Positions 37,501 through 51,239 are shown, counted from the stretch's first letter. The stretch: 64,000 nucleotides of DNA from Solanum dulcamara (GCF_947179165.1 NC_077241.1:78641648-78705647); one strand, 5' to 3'. Program-made: numbers and translations. The notes: generated by a model not told the origin, from the letters alone.

Positions 37501-40500
37501 GTGGGGATTGACGACATGTTTGTTTGGGACAGAAGAGATCTCCATTTATCGTCAAAAAATATGAATTTTGTTTCCATTTTTTCTTCAGGTGATGATTTAT
37601 TGGGACCCCTTTTCTCGTGCTTATGTCCTTTTCCTCAAATTAGCAATGTTTACACACACAAAAAAATTTTAAAAAAATTGTATACCAATATAAAGAGTTC
37701 ATTTGCATTCCACAAATTTAACAAATTTAAGTTCGTTTTGATCTTGAACGCGATACATTTAGAAATATCATATATTGATATGAAGTTTATTAATGTGTTT
37801 TTGCATGTAGAGTGGTAAGGTATCTCTTTTTTCATTCCGATCTGAAATACCATCTTGAATTAATATAATTGTTTGCGTGCAATGTGGTAAGACATCTTTT
37901 TTTTTTTCATTTTCATGCCAACATGCAATTCATACACAAAAGAGAGATTTAAAATGATTATCTAACACTTAAATAGTAATCATACGTTAAGTTTAATATG
38001 TAAATGATTTAAGATTACAATTTATTAGAAATATGAATGATCACCATGAACGTTATTGTTATATCTAGTATGGTAAGGCATCTTCTTTTTTTCGTGCAAA
38101 CATGCAATTTGTACACAGAGGACAACGATGATCGATGATTATTCCGTCTTCTTCTTTTTCAAAAAAAATCAATGAAGAAAGAAGATATAAGATGATTATT
38201 CCGTCTTCTCCCTTTAGCGATTCGCTTTCTACTTGTTTTCTTTTTCTTGGTGGTAAGTGAGCAACAAGTGATAAAAAAGGAGTCTACAAGAATTTCAAAA
38301 AACATTTACGTTAATTTGTTTGTAAAATCAATATCAAACTCAACATGGTAAGTGGTCCTATGATGATGAGCTGTTATTGATTCAAGAAATGACAAATTTT
38401 GGACAATCAACTAGGCCTCTCTCTGTTATTACACTGCAACACCCAAACAGATCCTTCTGCATCCCTCTTTTTTTTTTTTTTTTTTACAGAATTAACACAT
38501 ATTATCAGACAAAATCCAAGAATTACATTAATTACGCTTTTTTTTGGAATATTGTTCTTTTCCTCCTAAATAACCAACAAATTGACAGCAAATCCAACTT
38601 TCTATATTGGACCCCTTTAAAGAACCTAACACAACAAAATGTCCCCTCAACTTCTCCTGATTTCTGCCTGAAGAAATCAGCCTTTTCTGATATTATTATC
38701 TTTCTTAAATATTTGTGAAATCTTAAAAGATTTATTTTCAAAAAAATGGAACATGTGAATGAGGGGTCCAATTCAAGTTCTTGGTAAATTGAACAATTAT
38801 TCATTCAGATTTAATTTATAGCAAAAATTTAAATAAAATATAAACCAAATTTTGCATGAAGGAAAATGCTTCCACTCTATTCCGATTGAGGTGGTTTTAC
38901 ATTTATCAGCACGTAAGTGTTCTAAATTTCATGATTGAATTTTTCTGGCCTCTATAAATATTTTTTTTCAATTAATATATTAAAGAGAGCCTCTCTAACT
39001 GGTGAAAAATGATGGAGATCCACTAAGGACCATCCCTAGGTATGGTTCGTCGATCATATGTTCATTCTTAAGAAAAATTAATTATATGTATAGAAAGATG
39101 ATCTTTTAGATATATACAAATAAAATTCACATTGTAGAGAACATCACCATTCTTGAATTAGTTCTTCTTTCGTTTCAATGTCATCATGTCATATTAAAAT
39201 GAAGTAGACTCAAGCAATCACCACGATGAACAATATCCTACAAAAAAACAAAAAAAAAAAAAAGAGGAAAGGGGAATTGTGAAATTTTTTTTGGAATAAA
39301 GGGAGGTATATATTTTGGTTGGTCTAGAATGTTTATAATTTATATTTTGAAAAGCATAAAAAAAAGGGATAGGAAGGGACCTACAATTAGTAGGATCTTC
39401 TGAGCTTTCTAGCCTTAGTTCCAATTTGCCTCGTAAAGACAGCAATTTGCTGGCAAAAGTCATTTTCTTTAGAAATTCTAGTATCTTTGTTTTGGGTCCC
39501 AGAAAATCTTGTAGAATAATAACAAGTGCAATTTTTCCCTCTCCAACTACTACTTGCATTGCTTGTATTCTTATTATTACACAAATTTCCATGACCTTCA
39601 TTACTACTTTATGTCTTTTGTGTCTTCTCTTTTGATGATATTTCAATTTTGTATACTGTTGTTAAAGTATTGTTTACTAACTAGGTCATAAAGAAAAGTA
39701 AATGATATAAGGTTCTCTTACCCTACATTTCCTAACACTATATGTGGTATCATTAGCTAAACACCATATCTAGTGTACGTAATTTTATAATAAGTGAAAT
39801 TTGAAGAGGGTATATTGTATATAAACCTAATGATCCTTAATTATATTTGTGAGATAAGAAGATTATTTTTCGGTAATAAACCCTCGCTTCAAAAGAAGTG
39901 TTACATGTATGTATCAGAAGCTCCTAAACAATATTTAATTTGTTTTAATTTAGGTGACATACGTAATTTATAGTCTCTGCAAAAAAATATATATCAGATC
40001 TTCATATATATTTTATAGTCTCTCCAAAAAAATTCATTTTTCATAAACTTTCTTGTCCAATCTACCAAAATTGAGATGAAGGAAGTATATGTTATTATAT
40101 ACATATACTCAACCAAGAATGCTCCAAATATAGTATGTTATAAAAAGTTTTTTTATGCAAATTTCAAAAATTGTCTCCACCTCAAATTAATTATCACATA
40201 ATCAATCACCCCGATTCATGAGCTTATATAAAGATTCATATTCATATTCTTCGAATATTTATGACGATCAAAACCCAAATACATACATATTTCATTAGCT
40301 CATACGCATGTTTCCAGAAAATGGAACGAACAGTTCTTTTGCTGTTTTTTTTTTTTGGGGACTCTTTTCTCGTGCTTTTTTTCTACAACATTAATTTCAA
40401 AGTCTCAATTCTCATCTAATAAAAGATAAGATACACTGTTCAATTAAATTAAAAATAAAAAAGTAAGCGTGAGCATGTATGAGCTACATTTACGTGAAAT

Positions 40501-42386
40501 TAAATTAAAGGTGTGCTTTGGATGTTTCCACGCTTCAAAATATGATTTCCTTTTTCTTACTTTTTGACAAGTATTGATATTTTCGAAACACAACTTTTAT
40601 TTAAATTCACTAGAAACTTCTCCCTCATTCACACGAATTGTGATAAAAAGATATTGGTATCCCAACTTATGATATTTATTTATTTTAAGTTTATAAACCT
40701 AATTATAACATATTCAGTATAGTCCAACAATTAATAAAGCTAAGAGAGGGTAGGTTATACATTGATTTTATACTCATGTGTTTTCAATAAACACTCGGTT
40801 TAAAAAAAATCATGGACATGTGTATCTACTTATTTCCATAAAATACACACGAATAGATTTATATTATGCTACATAAAATGGGCGTGTTCATTTGTAAACA
40901 CTTAAAGTTGAAGGACATAAATATCAAATGAAGCAAAATTAGAGAAGACGTTTATATATTATCCATGTAATTAAAACAAACTTGAAAACATAATCAAGGT
41001 TAAATTTTTTCAAAACATGAGGGTCCAAGAGGAATCAGTTAAGAGTAGTGGTCAAAGAAAAGATTCTGAAAACTTTACAAAGATTGGAATCAGAGAGAGT
41101 CAGCAATAAAAAAGATCTTCTTCGTTTTTGCTTAAAATATACACCTTATGTACCTCAACGGACCATAGTAAGCCACTGCAACAATAACCCTTCCCAACAA
41201 AGAGCTTGACATATCTAAAATTTAATCTCTACGAGTTTAATCTTTAATACTTTTAACGTTGGATTCATTATTATTTTAAAAAGTTCTGGATTAATTTCTG
41301 CTTACTATTTATTGCAATGTTTTTATATTTTAACATATAAATTAATATTTTATTATAAAAATATTGAATTTAAATAAACTCGATATCACTCCGCTTAAGT
41401 CAGCTGGTCCCGTAAAATCATGAGGCACCCCACTTGGCATAATTCAGCCACTATTGCTAAAAAAAAATACTGCCAATTGCGGCAGCAGAGCTATTTTGCG
41501 CAGGGCGAGTAATACAACCAATTTTTATTTTATTTTTACAAAAACGTAGTTTTGATATTTCTCTAATGCAGTTTATGACTCTTTTTTATGAAAAGAAAAA
41601 AAAACACCTGTAAATACTGTAGGAATATTTTTAATGACGAAGGCATTCTGGTAAATATAATGTGAGCTCCAACCAAAGCAATTATTATGTGTTAAAAGAT
41701 TATTTTTGGATTCAATTAGTTAATAACTATAATTAAACTCAATGATTTAGCAAAACGAATATAAAGATAACAGAGCAAGATGAATATAAAAGAATTAAAG
41801 ATAACAGAGTAATGGTGTATGGGATTTACTATCGGTAGTTGCTTGCAAGCTTTTTATGACATAATTAAGTACCTTGCCGATATGAATGTCAATCACACGT
41901 ATTTAGCCTAAAGCGAGCTCGTGAAAAAAAAATTTATACAATTTTTCCATCTCACCGTCAATGTAATAAGTAAATTTCACTAGCTTAATAGCTATAAAAT
42001 CCAGTTAAATACATAAATTAGTTAATAAAAATTCAATATCTCCTATAAATTACATAAAAATAATTTTAATTATATATAAATAATATAATTTTATGTTGAA
42101 GGAGAATCACTCGACCTTATCTGGCTCCGCCTCGTCAAGTTGGGCAAGTACTTGGGCATAAGTCACGAAATGGTAATGGGGAAAAGTACCAAATAACAAG
42201 TGCTCGTTTGCCTTTTCCGTCCTTTGTAAAGGCAACCCCTCTGCTCTGGCTGCATGCCCATGGTCCCTCACTGCCCCAAATGCTCTTTTCCTTTGCTCTC
42301 TCTTTCTTTTTTTCCTTTTTTCTTCTTACATTAGAATATTTTTTTAATCATCTTTTTTCGAAAAAATTCATAATCAAGAAGATTAT
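34512..42386. other. Long intergenic stretch between CRF and the copia element
   Basis: The CRF 3' UTR should occupy the first few hundred bases. After that only short frames are seen. A SINE-like relic lies on the minus strand near 40700-40805 (TATACATTGATTTTATACTC, TTCAATAAACACTCGG). A minus-strand open stretch at 39387-39584 is discussed under findings. Pyrimidine-rich and poly-T tracts occur near 38468-38485 and 42295-42325. Confidence 0.5.
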
Positions 42387-42550
42387 TGTTAGAATATATG
42401 AAAATATATTCTGCCAGATTGTAACATATTGTATATATTTAGTTCTAATTTATATATATTTAATTTCCTTAATTATAGTCTAATTATACTCTTGTATTTT
42501 GTGTATATAAATTGATGAGGTTAATGAAATAAATCAAGGGATTAATCTCT
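42387..42550 (+). repeat. 5' LTR of the copia element
   Basis: Begins TGTTAGAATATATG and ends AATCTCT next to the primer-binding site. The first bases form a small inverted repeat (AGAATATAT..ATATATTCT). The final TTCA present in the 3' LTR seems lost. Confidence 0.9.
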
Positions 42551-42729
42551 TGGTATCAGCTATCTAGGGCACGATCCGACCTTCTTCATTCTTATCGGAT
42601 TCTCGCTGCCGCCGCCCCTCTACTCTCCATCTTCCTCTCTTCTCAATCACCACGTCTAACTCTAAATCTTCCTTTCATCCTGCTCTTGTTGTATCCAACA
42701 TCAAGAACCATATTCCCATTACTCTTGAG

Positions 42730-45700
42730 ATGAAGAACGTACAATATTCCACATGGGCGGAACTCTTTAAGATTCATGCAAGATTCCATTGGGTAATTGA
42801 TCATATTATTCCTCCGGCAGCTGGCATGGTGAAACGTCCTCAACAAAAGGAGGACAAAGAGTTGTGGTCCACCCTTGGTGCCACCGTTCTCCAATGGCTC
42901 TACGCTACTATCTCTCATGATCTTTTGCATACAGTTCTTGAACCTGACACCACGACGATGGAGGCTTAGAATCGCTTGCATGAAATATTTCAGGATAACA
43001 AACACTCTCGTGCAGTCACCCTTGAGTACGACTTCACTCATATAGACATGGCAGATTTTCCGAATGTCTCTGCTTATTATCAAAATCTCAAATCTCTGGC
43101 AGATCAACTTAAGAATGTCGGCTCTCCAGTCGCTAACGATCGACTAGTTCTTCAACTGGTCTCTGGCCTTACCGAGCCCTACTAAGGTGTGGCCACTCTT
43201 ATTCGCCAACGTGACCCTTTGCCTCAATTTTATCAAGCCAGTTTGATGCTTACTTTTGAGGAGGCTGGCCGAGCTAAGAAAGCGGCCCAAAGCTCCTCCG
43301 CTGCCTTAGTTGCTCGCTAGTCCGAGGGTTCTCCTAATGTTCCTGATAATTCCTCTTCCAACCGCAATAATAATGGTGGGAAGAGGAACCACAATGGAAG
43401 CAACAATGGTGGAAAGTATAGCTGCAACAATGGTGGTCATGGAGGCGGCAAAGAAGCTGCCAGCAGCGGCAGTAATGCAAGCCGTGGTAGTCAGCTTGGA
43501 AGCAGAAACATCTGTGGCACTAGGTAGCAATCAGCGGGGCAGAACCCTCCACCCTATTCTCCATGGGCTGGCAGGCAGCAGTGGCCGTAGATGGCATCAT
43601 GGGGTCCATGGGCTATACCACCGTGTCCATATCCTTCAACTTCTTGGTTCCAACCCAATTATGGACAGCAGCAGCCACCATGAGCGGGTGTTCTTGGCCC
43701 CCGACCTTAGAAGGCTTACACGGCAGCTCCTACTCCTACGAATATTGAAGCTATCATGCATACTCCTGGGATCACTCTTCCGGATGCAAATTGGTACATG
43801 GACACCGGTGCCACTTCTCACATGACATCCACGCAAGGTAACGTCATATTTTATTTTAGTAAGAGCAATAAACGTGGTATAATTATTGGTAATGGTCAAT
43901 CAATTCCAATTCATAGCTATGGTCATATGACTTTGCCTTTTCTGTGTCCTCCATTGCACTTAAAAAATATCCTGCATGCCTCTTACCTAGTTAAAAATTT
44001 AGTGTCCGTTTGAAAATTTACCACTGATAACTCTGTCTCTATTAATTTTGATCCATTTGGGTTTTCTATGAAGGATTTTCAGACGGAGAGGCTGGTAATG
44101 AGGTGTAACAATCGGGGAGAGCTTTTATTTAATCACCAATCTAGTCACTTCACCATCTACTTTTGCTTCTTTGGCAACATCTATTTGGCATGTTCGTTTG
44201 GGTCACCCGGTAGCACCTGTGTTGAATTCTCTTAGGAAGAATAAATTGATTGATTGTAATCAAAGTAGAGATGTTCGTATTTGTCATTCTTGCCCTCTTA
44301 GAAAATATGTTAAGTTGTCATTTTATGTTTCGATTTCTAGCACTCTTATGCCATTTGATATTATACATAGTAATCTTTGGACATCACCTATTTTGAGTTT
44401 CTCAGGTCATCGATATTATGTCTTGTTTATGAATGATTATTCTAAATTCTTGTGAACTTTTTCTTTATCGCAAAAATCACAAATCTTTTCCATATTTTTA
44501 ATTTGCAAAACATTTATTCAAACTCACTTGGGGGTGACATCAAGAATATTCAATATGATAATGGCACAAAATTTAATAATGGCCCCTTTTGGGACTTCTA
44601 TAAAGCCAATGGTCTGTCGTTTGATTGTCATGTTCTCACATATTTCTTCAAAACAAAAAAGCCGAAAGACAAATCCGTATGATTAATAACATTGTTCATA
44701 TCTTAATGGCCCATGCTTTCCTTCCTCCTTACTTTTGGCATCATGCTTTGCAAATGGCAACTTACATTCTCAATATCCTTCCTCATAAACTGGTAAACTG
44801 TCAATCCCCTCTTCGCATTTTTTATCAGAAAGATCCCTCTTATTCCATCTTCATGTATTTAGGTGTTTATATTATCCTCTCATTCCCTCTACACTCATAA
44901 ACAAACTTCAATCTCGTGTATTTTTTTGGATATTCGTCACATCATCTTGGGTAAAAATATTTTGATTTGTCATCTCAAAAAATCATCATTAACCGTCACG
45001 TAATAGTTGATGAGACACAATTTTCTTTTGTCAAGTTACATACTCCTCAAAATCACACATACCAATTTTTAGACGATAGACCCTCTCCCTATGTGGTTTA
45101 TCATCTCACTACCTCCACAAACTCATCGGATCGCCACCTTCCTCCCACACCGCTTCCCGCCATGCCCAGCCAGCTGATCTGCCCCCTCACCTGAGAAGAT
45201 CGCTCATTTGCTTCCTGCTGGGCCGATCTCAAATGTTAATGTTATTCGGTGTATGTGAATTTTTACTCATAAAGAAAAATCTGATGGTTCGTTTGAGCGA
45301 CATAAAGATCATTTTGTAGGTGATGGTAAAACCCAACAGATTGGCATGGATTGTGGTGAGACATTTAGTCCAATTTTCAAATCGACGACTATTCGTACGA
45401 TTCTTAGTTTGGCTCTCTCCAAGGCGTGGCCGATTCATCAACTTAATGTCAAAAATACTTTCTTACATAGTGAACTTAAGAAGACTGTTTACATGTCTCA
45501 ATCTTTGGGCTATCGGGATCCTGATAGGTCCAATCATGTGTGTTTGCTGAAAAAACTCTTTATAGGCTGAAATAATCTCCGCGGACTGAGTATAAGCGAT
45601 TTGTTAATTATGTCCATACTCTTGGATTTTCTCACAGTAAGACCGATCATTCATTTTTTGTTTATCGTCGAGGTACTTCTATGACTTATCTTTTATTGTA

Positions 45701-46674
45701 TGTCGACGATATTATTTTAACTGCTTCCTCTGATGCGTTTCGTCAGTCTATCATATCGCTTTTTAGCTCCAAATTTGCTATGAAGAATCTAGGCCAATTG
45801 AGCTATTTCTTGGGCATTGTTGTCACTCGTCATACAGGTGGTTTATTCTTTTCTCAAAAGAAGTCTGCGGTCGAGATCATTGACCGAGCTAGCATGTCAT
45901 CAGTAAGCCATCTCCTACTCCGGTTGCTTCAAAATCGAAGCTCAGGGCTACTACAAACATACCGTTTGAGGACCTATCTCTTTATTGGAGTCTTGCAGGA
46001 GCATTGCAATACCTCACGTTCACGAGATCGGATATTACATAAGTTGTGCAACAGGTATGCTTATTCATGCATGACCCATGGGATGAGCACATGCACGCTC
46101 TTAAGCGCATCGTGCGCTACTTACAAGGTACTTTGGATTATGGTCTTCACCTTTATCTCTCTTCCACAACCACTCTTGTCTCGTATATTGATGCTGATTG
46201 GGGTGGGTGCCCCGATACACGGCGTTCGACGTCGAGTTATTGTGTCTTTATGGGTGACAACTTAATCTCATGGTCCGCCAAACGTCAAGCTACTTTTCCC
46301 GTTCGAGTATAGAGGCAGAATACCGAGGGGTTGCCAATGTGATTTCTGAGTCATGTTGATTGCGAAACTTGCTTTTGGAACTTCATTATCTTATTCCACA
46401 GGCTACTTTGGTTTATTGTGATAATGTTAGTGTCATATATCTGGCTGATAATCCTGTTCTGCATCAACGCACTAAGTACAATGAGATGGTTATACATTTT
46501 GTATGGGAAAAGGTGGCTCGTTGCCAGGTTCGAGTGTTACATGTCCCTTCTCGTTATCAGATTGTTGATATCTTCACCAAAGGCCTTCCATTGGTGATAT
46601 TTGAGGATTTTCGGGACAGTCTTAGCATTCGGCGACCTCCCACTTTGACTGCGGGGGTGTGTTCGAATATATAA
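42730..46674 (+). pseudogene. Broken copia gag-pol
   Basis: Recognisable pieces in order: gag (YSTWAELFKIHARFHWVIDH, 42.73-43.19 kb) with a TAG at about 42967; aspartic protease WYMDTGATSHMT (from 43792); gag-pre-integrase HVRLGHP..CHSCPL (about 44.18 kb); integrase core FDIIHSNLW..YVLFMNDYSK (about 44.36 kb); reverse transcriptase ETFSPIFKSTTIRTILSLA (about 45.36 kb) and LLYVDDIILTAS with YVDD at 45699-45710; RNase H YIDADWGGCPDTRRSTSSYC (about 46.19 kb); and the terminal VDIFTKGLP. Reading shifts frame repeatedly and meets several stops, so no full polyprotein can be made. The parts are still easy to recognise. Confidence 0.95.
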
Positions 46675-46828
46675 AAATATATTCTGACAGATTATAACAG
46701 ATTGTATATATTTAGTTTCTAATATATAGATATTTAGTTTTCTTAATTATAGCCTAATTATACTACTGTATTTTGTATATATAAACTGATAAGGTTAATT
46801 AAATAAATCAAGAGATTAATCTCTTTCA
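46660..46828 (+). repeat. 3' LTR of the copia element
   Basis: Begins TGTTCGAATATATA and ends CTCTTTCA, followed by the ATTAT duplication. It aligns along its whole length with the 5' LTR. Confidence 0.9.
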
Positions 46829-46833
46829 ATTAT

Positions 46834-49649
46834 ATTGAATCTCCAAATGGGATGCATGGTTGATCGTCACTTCCTTCCTAGAGGCTCTCCGCCCGCGCAT
46901 AAATATTCTGTCAAAAATAGACTCTCTATCTTCATAAGATAGAGGTAAAACTGATATCCCATATTGGTGAGGAATGAGATTTCTTCACTCCTTATATGAC
47001 TTTGAGTTAAGCCTGACAATACACACGCCCTCCTCAAGCTTAGTCAATTGTAAAATGGCACTCAATATATTATTGTTGTTGCACGTGAAAATGAGTAACA
47101 TGTTCATTTTGTGTCAACTATAGATTAATCCGAAGAATAAAAATTGACCTTCTTTAATTAAGTACATTGTTCCATGATAGCTTAGTGATAGTGATACTAT
47201 GTTGAACTATCACATCGAATGTTTCTTTTCAATTGAATAAATGAAGAAAAATCTAGTGATTATGTAGTTTATTTTCCTTTAGAACTATATTTTGATCAGC
47301 TACTTGAAATGGTGGTGCAAGTATATAAATAGGTGTTTGAATAGGAATTGAGTGATATTTTAAAATAAAATATATTATCTACGTTTCGACAATTTTGAAC
47401 TTATAGAGATGTTGATAGTTTATGAAATTATCAATTGTACAACCTATATTTTTTAGACTGCTCTCAGCAAAAATTACTCTAAAACAAGAGTGTATTATTG
47501 TTGTATATTTTGTCCACTTGATGTCCCTTTTGAGGAAGAAAAAATAATTGAATTCATGAACCAGGAAAGAGCATAAAAGTGGTCCACTATATAACGCATG
47601 AACTTTAATTAAATTTTAGCAACAAAGGAATAAGGCATTCATGTGAAATATGTATGGATGTACTATTATGGAGTACTATATATTGGTACAAATAAAATAC
47701 TTTATTGCTGGAATTTTCCATTTTCTAACCTCCCTTCCCTTTATATCACTTAAATAATGACATTTTATATTCAAAACATCCATTTTTGTATTTTAGAGCA
47801 CAAATTTTAAAATCACATAAATTGAGATGAAGGGCGTACAATTTTTTTCTTGAATGACAGTCCACGTGTCGATACAGGGTGACTCCATTTGCTGCCATCG
47901 TATGGGTGAAATATTTAAGGCCATTGTTATGTGTCCCTTCATGCAATTTGGCTGCTAAATAAAAGGCTGTTTTTGAAAACCCAATTTCTGTGCAAGTAGG
48001 GCCCAATATGTCACTCTCACCTACCGACAGGAAAGTGATGGAGCGGAATGTAAGAAATCTTTGGGCTGATTTCTTAAAACTGGGTCCAGACCCGGAATGA
48101 AAAGTAAAAATAAAGTATTCGTACATTCTATTTTCATAGATCTCGTGAGATTACATTAGATATGTTATAGTAGTTGATCTAGTGTTTTCTCTAAGTTTGT
48201 CAGTTTGTTCAAAAGAAACTTATATATCGTGATCTAAAAGATCTATAAATTACAACAAAAATATTATAGTCAGTGTAGTTTCACAAAATGTAGTGTGGGG
48301 ATCAGAGATAATAGAGTATACACACATCTTATTCTTACTTTAAAGATAGAGAAATTATTTTCGATAGACCATTAATTCAAAGATATAAAAATGTATAAAT
48401 TACAATTAATAAGATCATTTACAACTAAATAATTGTACCAAAAAAAGGACAACCAACGAAAATTCTACTATTTTTTAAGATTGTTTGTAAAATTGAAGAC
48501 TGTAGACACATAAAGAGGCATGATATTATTCATGATAATAAGTACAAAATGGGCTAAAATTTATTATATTCACGCCTCGCATGCCTAAACTTGGCCCACT
48601 TCTTGTGGGCCTTTTTGTTTGTAGTAAAATTTTCATATATCATGCTTTTGTATGGGTTCTCAATAAAATGCTAATAGGATATATTTTTTCTAATGAAAAA
48701 GTCAAAGGCTCTAGTAAACTACATTAATTAATAGTTTTCATTAGAGCAACACAATTTTTCCTTTTTTTCTATTCGATATTCGATACTTGATTTGAGCCTG
48801 ACTAATCCAATTCGCACCATACAATCCAAGTTGTAGTCTGAATCCCCCTTTTGAGTACTATTCCCTTCTCTGGATTAATTGGTCAGGTATCGCATGAAAT
48901 ATAAAATCATGATCGATTATATGAATTCTTACTCTTCATATCTGACAAAAACATAATCTCTACTAATTGGTATCTTATCAAAGAGAAATAAAATTGCAAG
49001 TGGAATCAAATATTAAAGAGTAGAGGTGTGCTACGCTCTACTACTATTGGGCCAAAAGTACACAATGTAGGATGAAAGCCCACGGTAAATTGCTGAAGTC
49101 CACATTTATGGGCCTTGTCTTCATACAGGCCCATAAACGAGAAACACAAAATATCCAATGTCTTTGCTATTAGAAACAATCTCTCTACCCTTGAGATAGA
49201 GGTTGATTTATCTTTTCTATTTTTGATGAGAAAAAAAAACTTAATTCTCAAAAATTGATTCTTATTTCTAGCAAATTCTATTTCATTTATTCGGATTCGT
49301 GGGGGGGTGAGGGAAGAGTGAAGACTAAACTAGATTAACATTGATCAGAAAACTAAAGTTCAAACTCGTGAAACTGTGATACGAATTATAATCAGTTGAA
49401 AGATGTAATTTTCTTTATCGTAGAGTAAACGATATTTCGAAAATCACATTAGTAAATGTGATCTACTCCATAGTTTTTAAAATTACTATAGTTTTTAAAA
49501 TTACTAATCCTATTGTTCCTTTAGAAGATACTTATATTAGTTCCCAAAATCTATGTTGGAATTGAACATATGCTAATAAGTAAAAAAAGGGTCCAAAAAA
49601 TTGTGGAACTACTATATGGATTTTGTTGAAAAGTCTCAAAACAAATTAA
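46834..49649. other. Intergenic with SINE fragments
   Basis: No supported gene. SINE-like pieces occur at about 46905-46975 (+, ACTCTCTATCTTCATAAGAT), 48270-48385 (-, TATACACACATCTTATTC and TTTTCGATAGACC) and 49165-49215 (+, AGAAACAATCTCTCTACCCT). A CCACGTGTC box lies near 47861. Confidence 0.45.
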
Positions 49650-50038
49650 GAAACTTACATAAATATACAATATTAAGAAAATATTTATCATTTATAGCAA
49701 TAAAAAAATAATTTCACTGAACACTTATAATACATTTATAATACATATTGCAGAGAACTATTTATAAAACATATATAATACAAGTTTTATAGATGGATAA
49801 TACATTTATCACATATTTTAATAGACTTATAATACATTATGTTAGTTTCTTACTACACAAACATAATATATATTTTAAAACATTTATAATACATTTATAT
49901 TGTATGCATAATTTACTTTTAATACAAGTATAGATTTATCATAATATTGCTATATATTGCTATAAATAGTAATAAATAAAAAATATCGCTAAAATTAATA
50001 ATTAATTTTTAAAAAACACTCAATCAAGTAATTTTTCC
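49650..50038 (-). mobile_element. MITE, copy 3 of the three-copy family, perfect 9-bp target duplication
   Basis: This is the reverse complement of the 10.9- and 27.6-kb copies, more diverged. ACAAATTAA stands directly before (49641-49649) and after (50039-50047). A 9-bp duplication is the mark of Mutator-type transposition. Terminal repeats are GAAACTTACATAAAT and, on the complement, GGAAAAATTACTTG. Confidence 0.9.
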
Positions 50039-50226
50039 ACAAATTAATAGCATGTCAAAAGTTAAAATGAAAATGACAAAATTTACATGTTCTAAGCACA
50101 CAACATGACAACAACCTTATATATAATATATGTATAATGTCCAAATAGTAGGCACTGACAAAATTATTTAATCATCTTCACCAAAATACAATTAATAATT
50201 AATTAGACACTAAAGGGAACATCAGC

Positions 50227-51239
50227 TTAGTGAATGAAGTATGTTACTGCCAATGCTAACAACATTAATACGTAAGCAATCCCTTGATCAATTGTTGTTC
50301 CTGAACACAATAATAAAATTAATTAGATGAAAAGATATTAGACTATTAATTATTGCTTATATAAAAATTAATCTTGTAATTATCTCATGAGTGACATTAT
50401 TAATAGGATCTCTTCATCCTTATACAGAGGTTTCAAGTTTGAGCGTCGTGGGAATAAAAAAAAAATTGATAATAAGTGCTTTTTCTTGTAATGAGCCTTA
50501 TATAATGTTATCCAGATTAATCATGATCTCAAAGCGGATATATCCCATTCTAAAAGGCCAAATTACCTCCAAATTTATGTTACCAGGAATATTAAACCTA
50601 ATTATAAAAATTAACCACAACATGTTAAGCTGCCTAATTTAGCCCAAGAATTCTGGAGAACATAATGTTCCACAAGATCATGTCTACCAAACATAATTAG
50701 ACGCAAAGAACATCAAAATAAATCCTAAAACGAAGAAAAAATAATAGAATCGATCAACAAATTTAAACTAACAAAAAAACAACAACGTATTTTGTGGGGG
50801 ATTTAAAATTTAAAGTTTATAAATTATTATAATTCCATCATGTTAATATATTATAATAACTAAATTTTATAGATAAATATTAGTAATTTCTTATTATACA
50901 TTCAAGCTATAGACAAAAAAATTTAAATTCCAGTTAACTCAGAGTCCATCCAGAATTTAAACTTTATGAATTTTTTTAAGAACCCTAAGTTAAATGTACA
51001 ATAATAATGAGATTTATCGTCAAATATTTATATATATTTAGTAAAGGAATTTTTTTAACACATACAAAAAATTTGGACAAAAATTACTAAATTCAGGTAA
51101 ACTTACCGTCACTTGCCGGAGCAGGGGACGGAGCAAAAGGCTGTTGGGCCTGAGCAGTAGGCAAAAAAATGGAGAAAAGTAAGGCAAATGCAGCAAAGAA
51201 ACCAAACAGCACCTTACTAGAAGAACCATTAATCGCCAT
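50227..51239 (-). CDS. Arabinogalactan peptide (AG-peptide), two exons
   Basis: Exon 1 is 51239-51107 and exon 2 is 50300-50227, with a GT-AG intron of 806 bp; together 68 residues. Residues 1-31 are a signal peptide (hydrophobic LFGFFAAFALLFSIFLP, cleaved after AQA). The short mature part QQPFAPSPAPASDG has the Ala-Pro/Ser-Pro repeats that are hydroxylated and carry arabinogalactan. The rest, TTIDQGIAYVLMLLALAVTY plus FIH, is a GPI-anchor signal of the form conserved in Arabidopsis AGP16/20/22-like peptides. The product is therefore a GPI-anchored cell-surface glycopeptide. The intron splits the SDG codon for Gly. The upstream leader holds a long hairpin (51282-51346). Confidence 0.9.

Larger units (their letters stand above)
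42387..46828 (+). mobile_element. Decayed Ty1/copia LTR retrotransposon with ATTAT target duplication
   Basis: LTRs at 42387-42550 and 46660-46828 flank a copia-ordered gag-PR-INT-RT-RNase H region. ATTAT stands directly before (42382-42386) and after (46829-46833). The primer-binding site TGGTATCAGC follows the 5' LTR (initiator Met tRNA type) and a purine-rich GCGGGGGTG precedes the 3' LTR. The LTRs differ at roughly 20 positions by eye plus a small indel at the 5' LTR end, so the insertion is old. Internal stops and frameshifts show it cannot move by itself. Its compact 4.4-kb size with short LTRs resembles small copia lineages. Confidence 0.95.

Noticed and set aside
39218..39646. 142-codon minus-strand frame overlapping the small candidate at 39.4 kb
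   Set aside because: Highly basic and hydrophobic without family resemblance, and its 3' half runs into AT-rich low-complexity DNA.
42208..42483. Plus frame just before and into the 5' LTR
   Set aside because: It runs from a pyrimidine-rich stretch into the LTR; no conserved protein features.
16571..46833. Same ATTAT target duplication at the solo LTR and at the copia element
   Set aside because: A 5-bp AT-only word recurs by chance in AT-rich DNA; the LTRs belong to unrelated families.
47746..48126. 126-codon minus-strand frame
   Set aside because: No recognisable domain and irregular composition; it lies in SINE-bearing intergenic DNA. It cannot be excluded but is unsupported.
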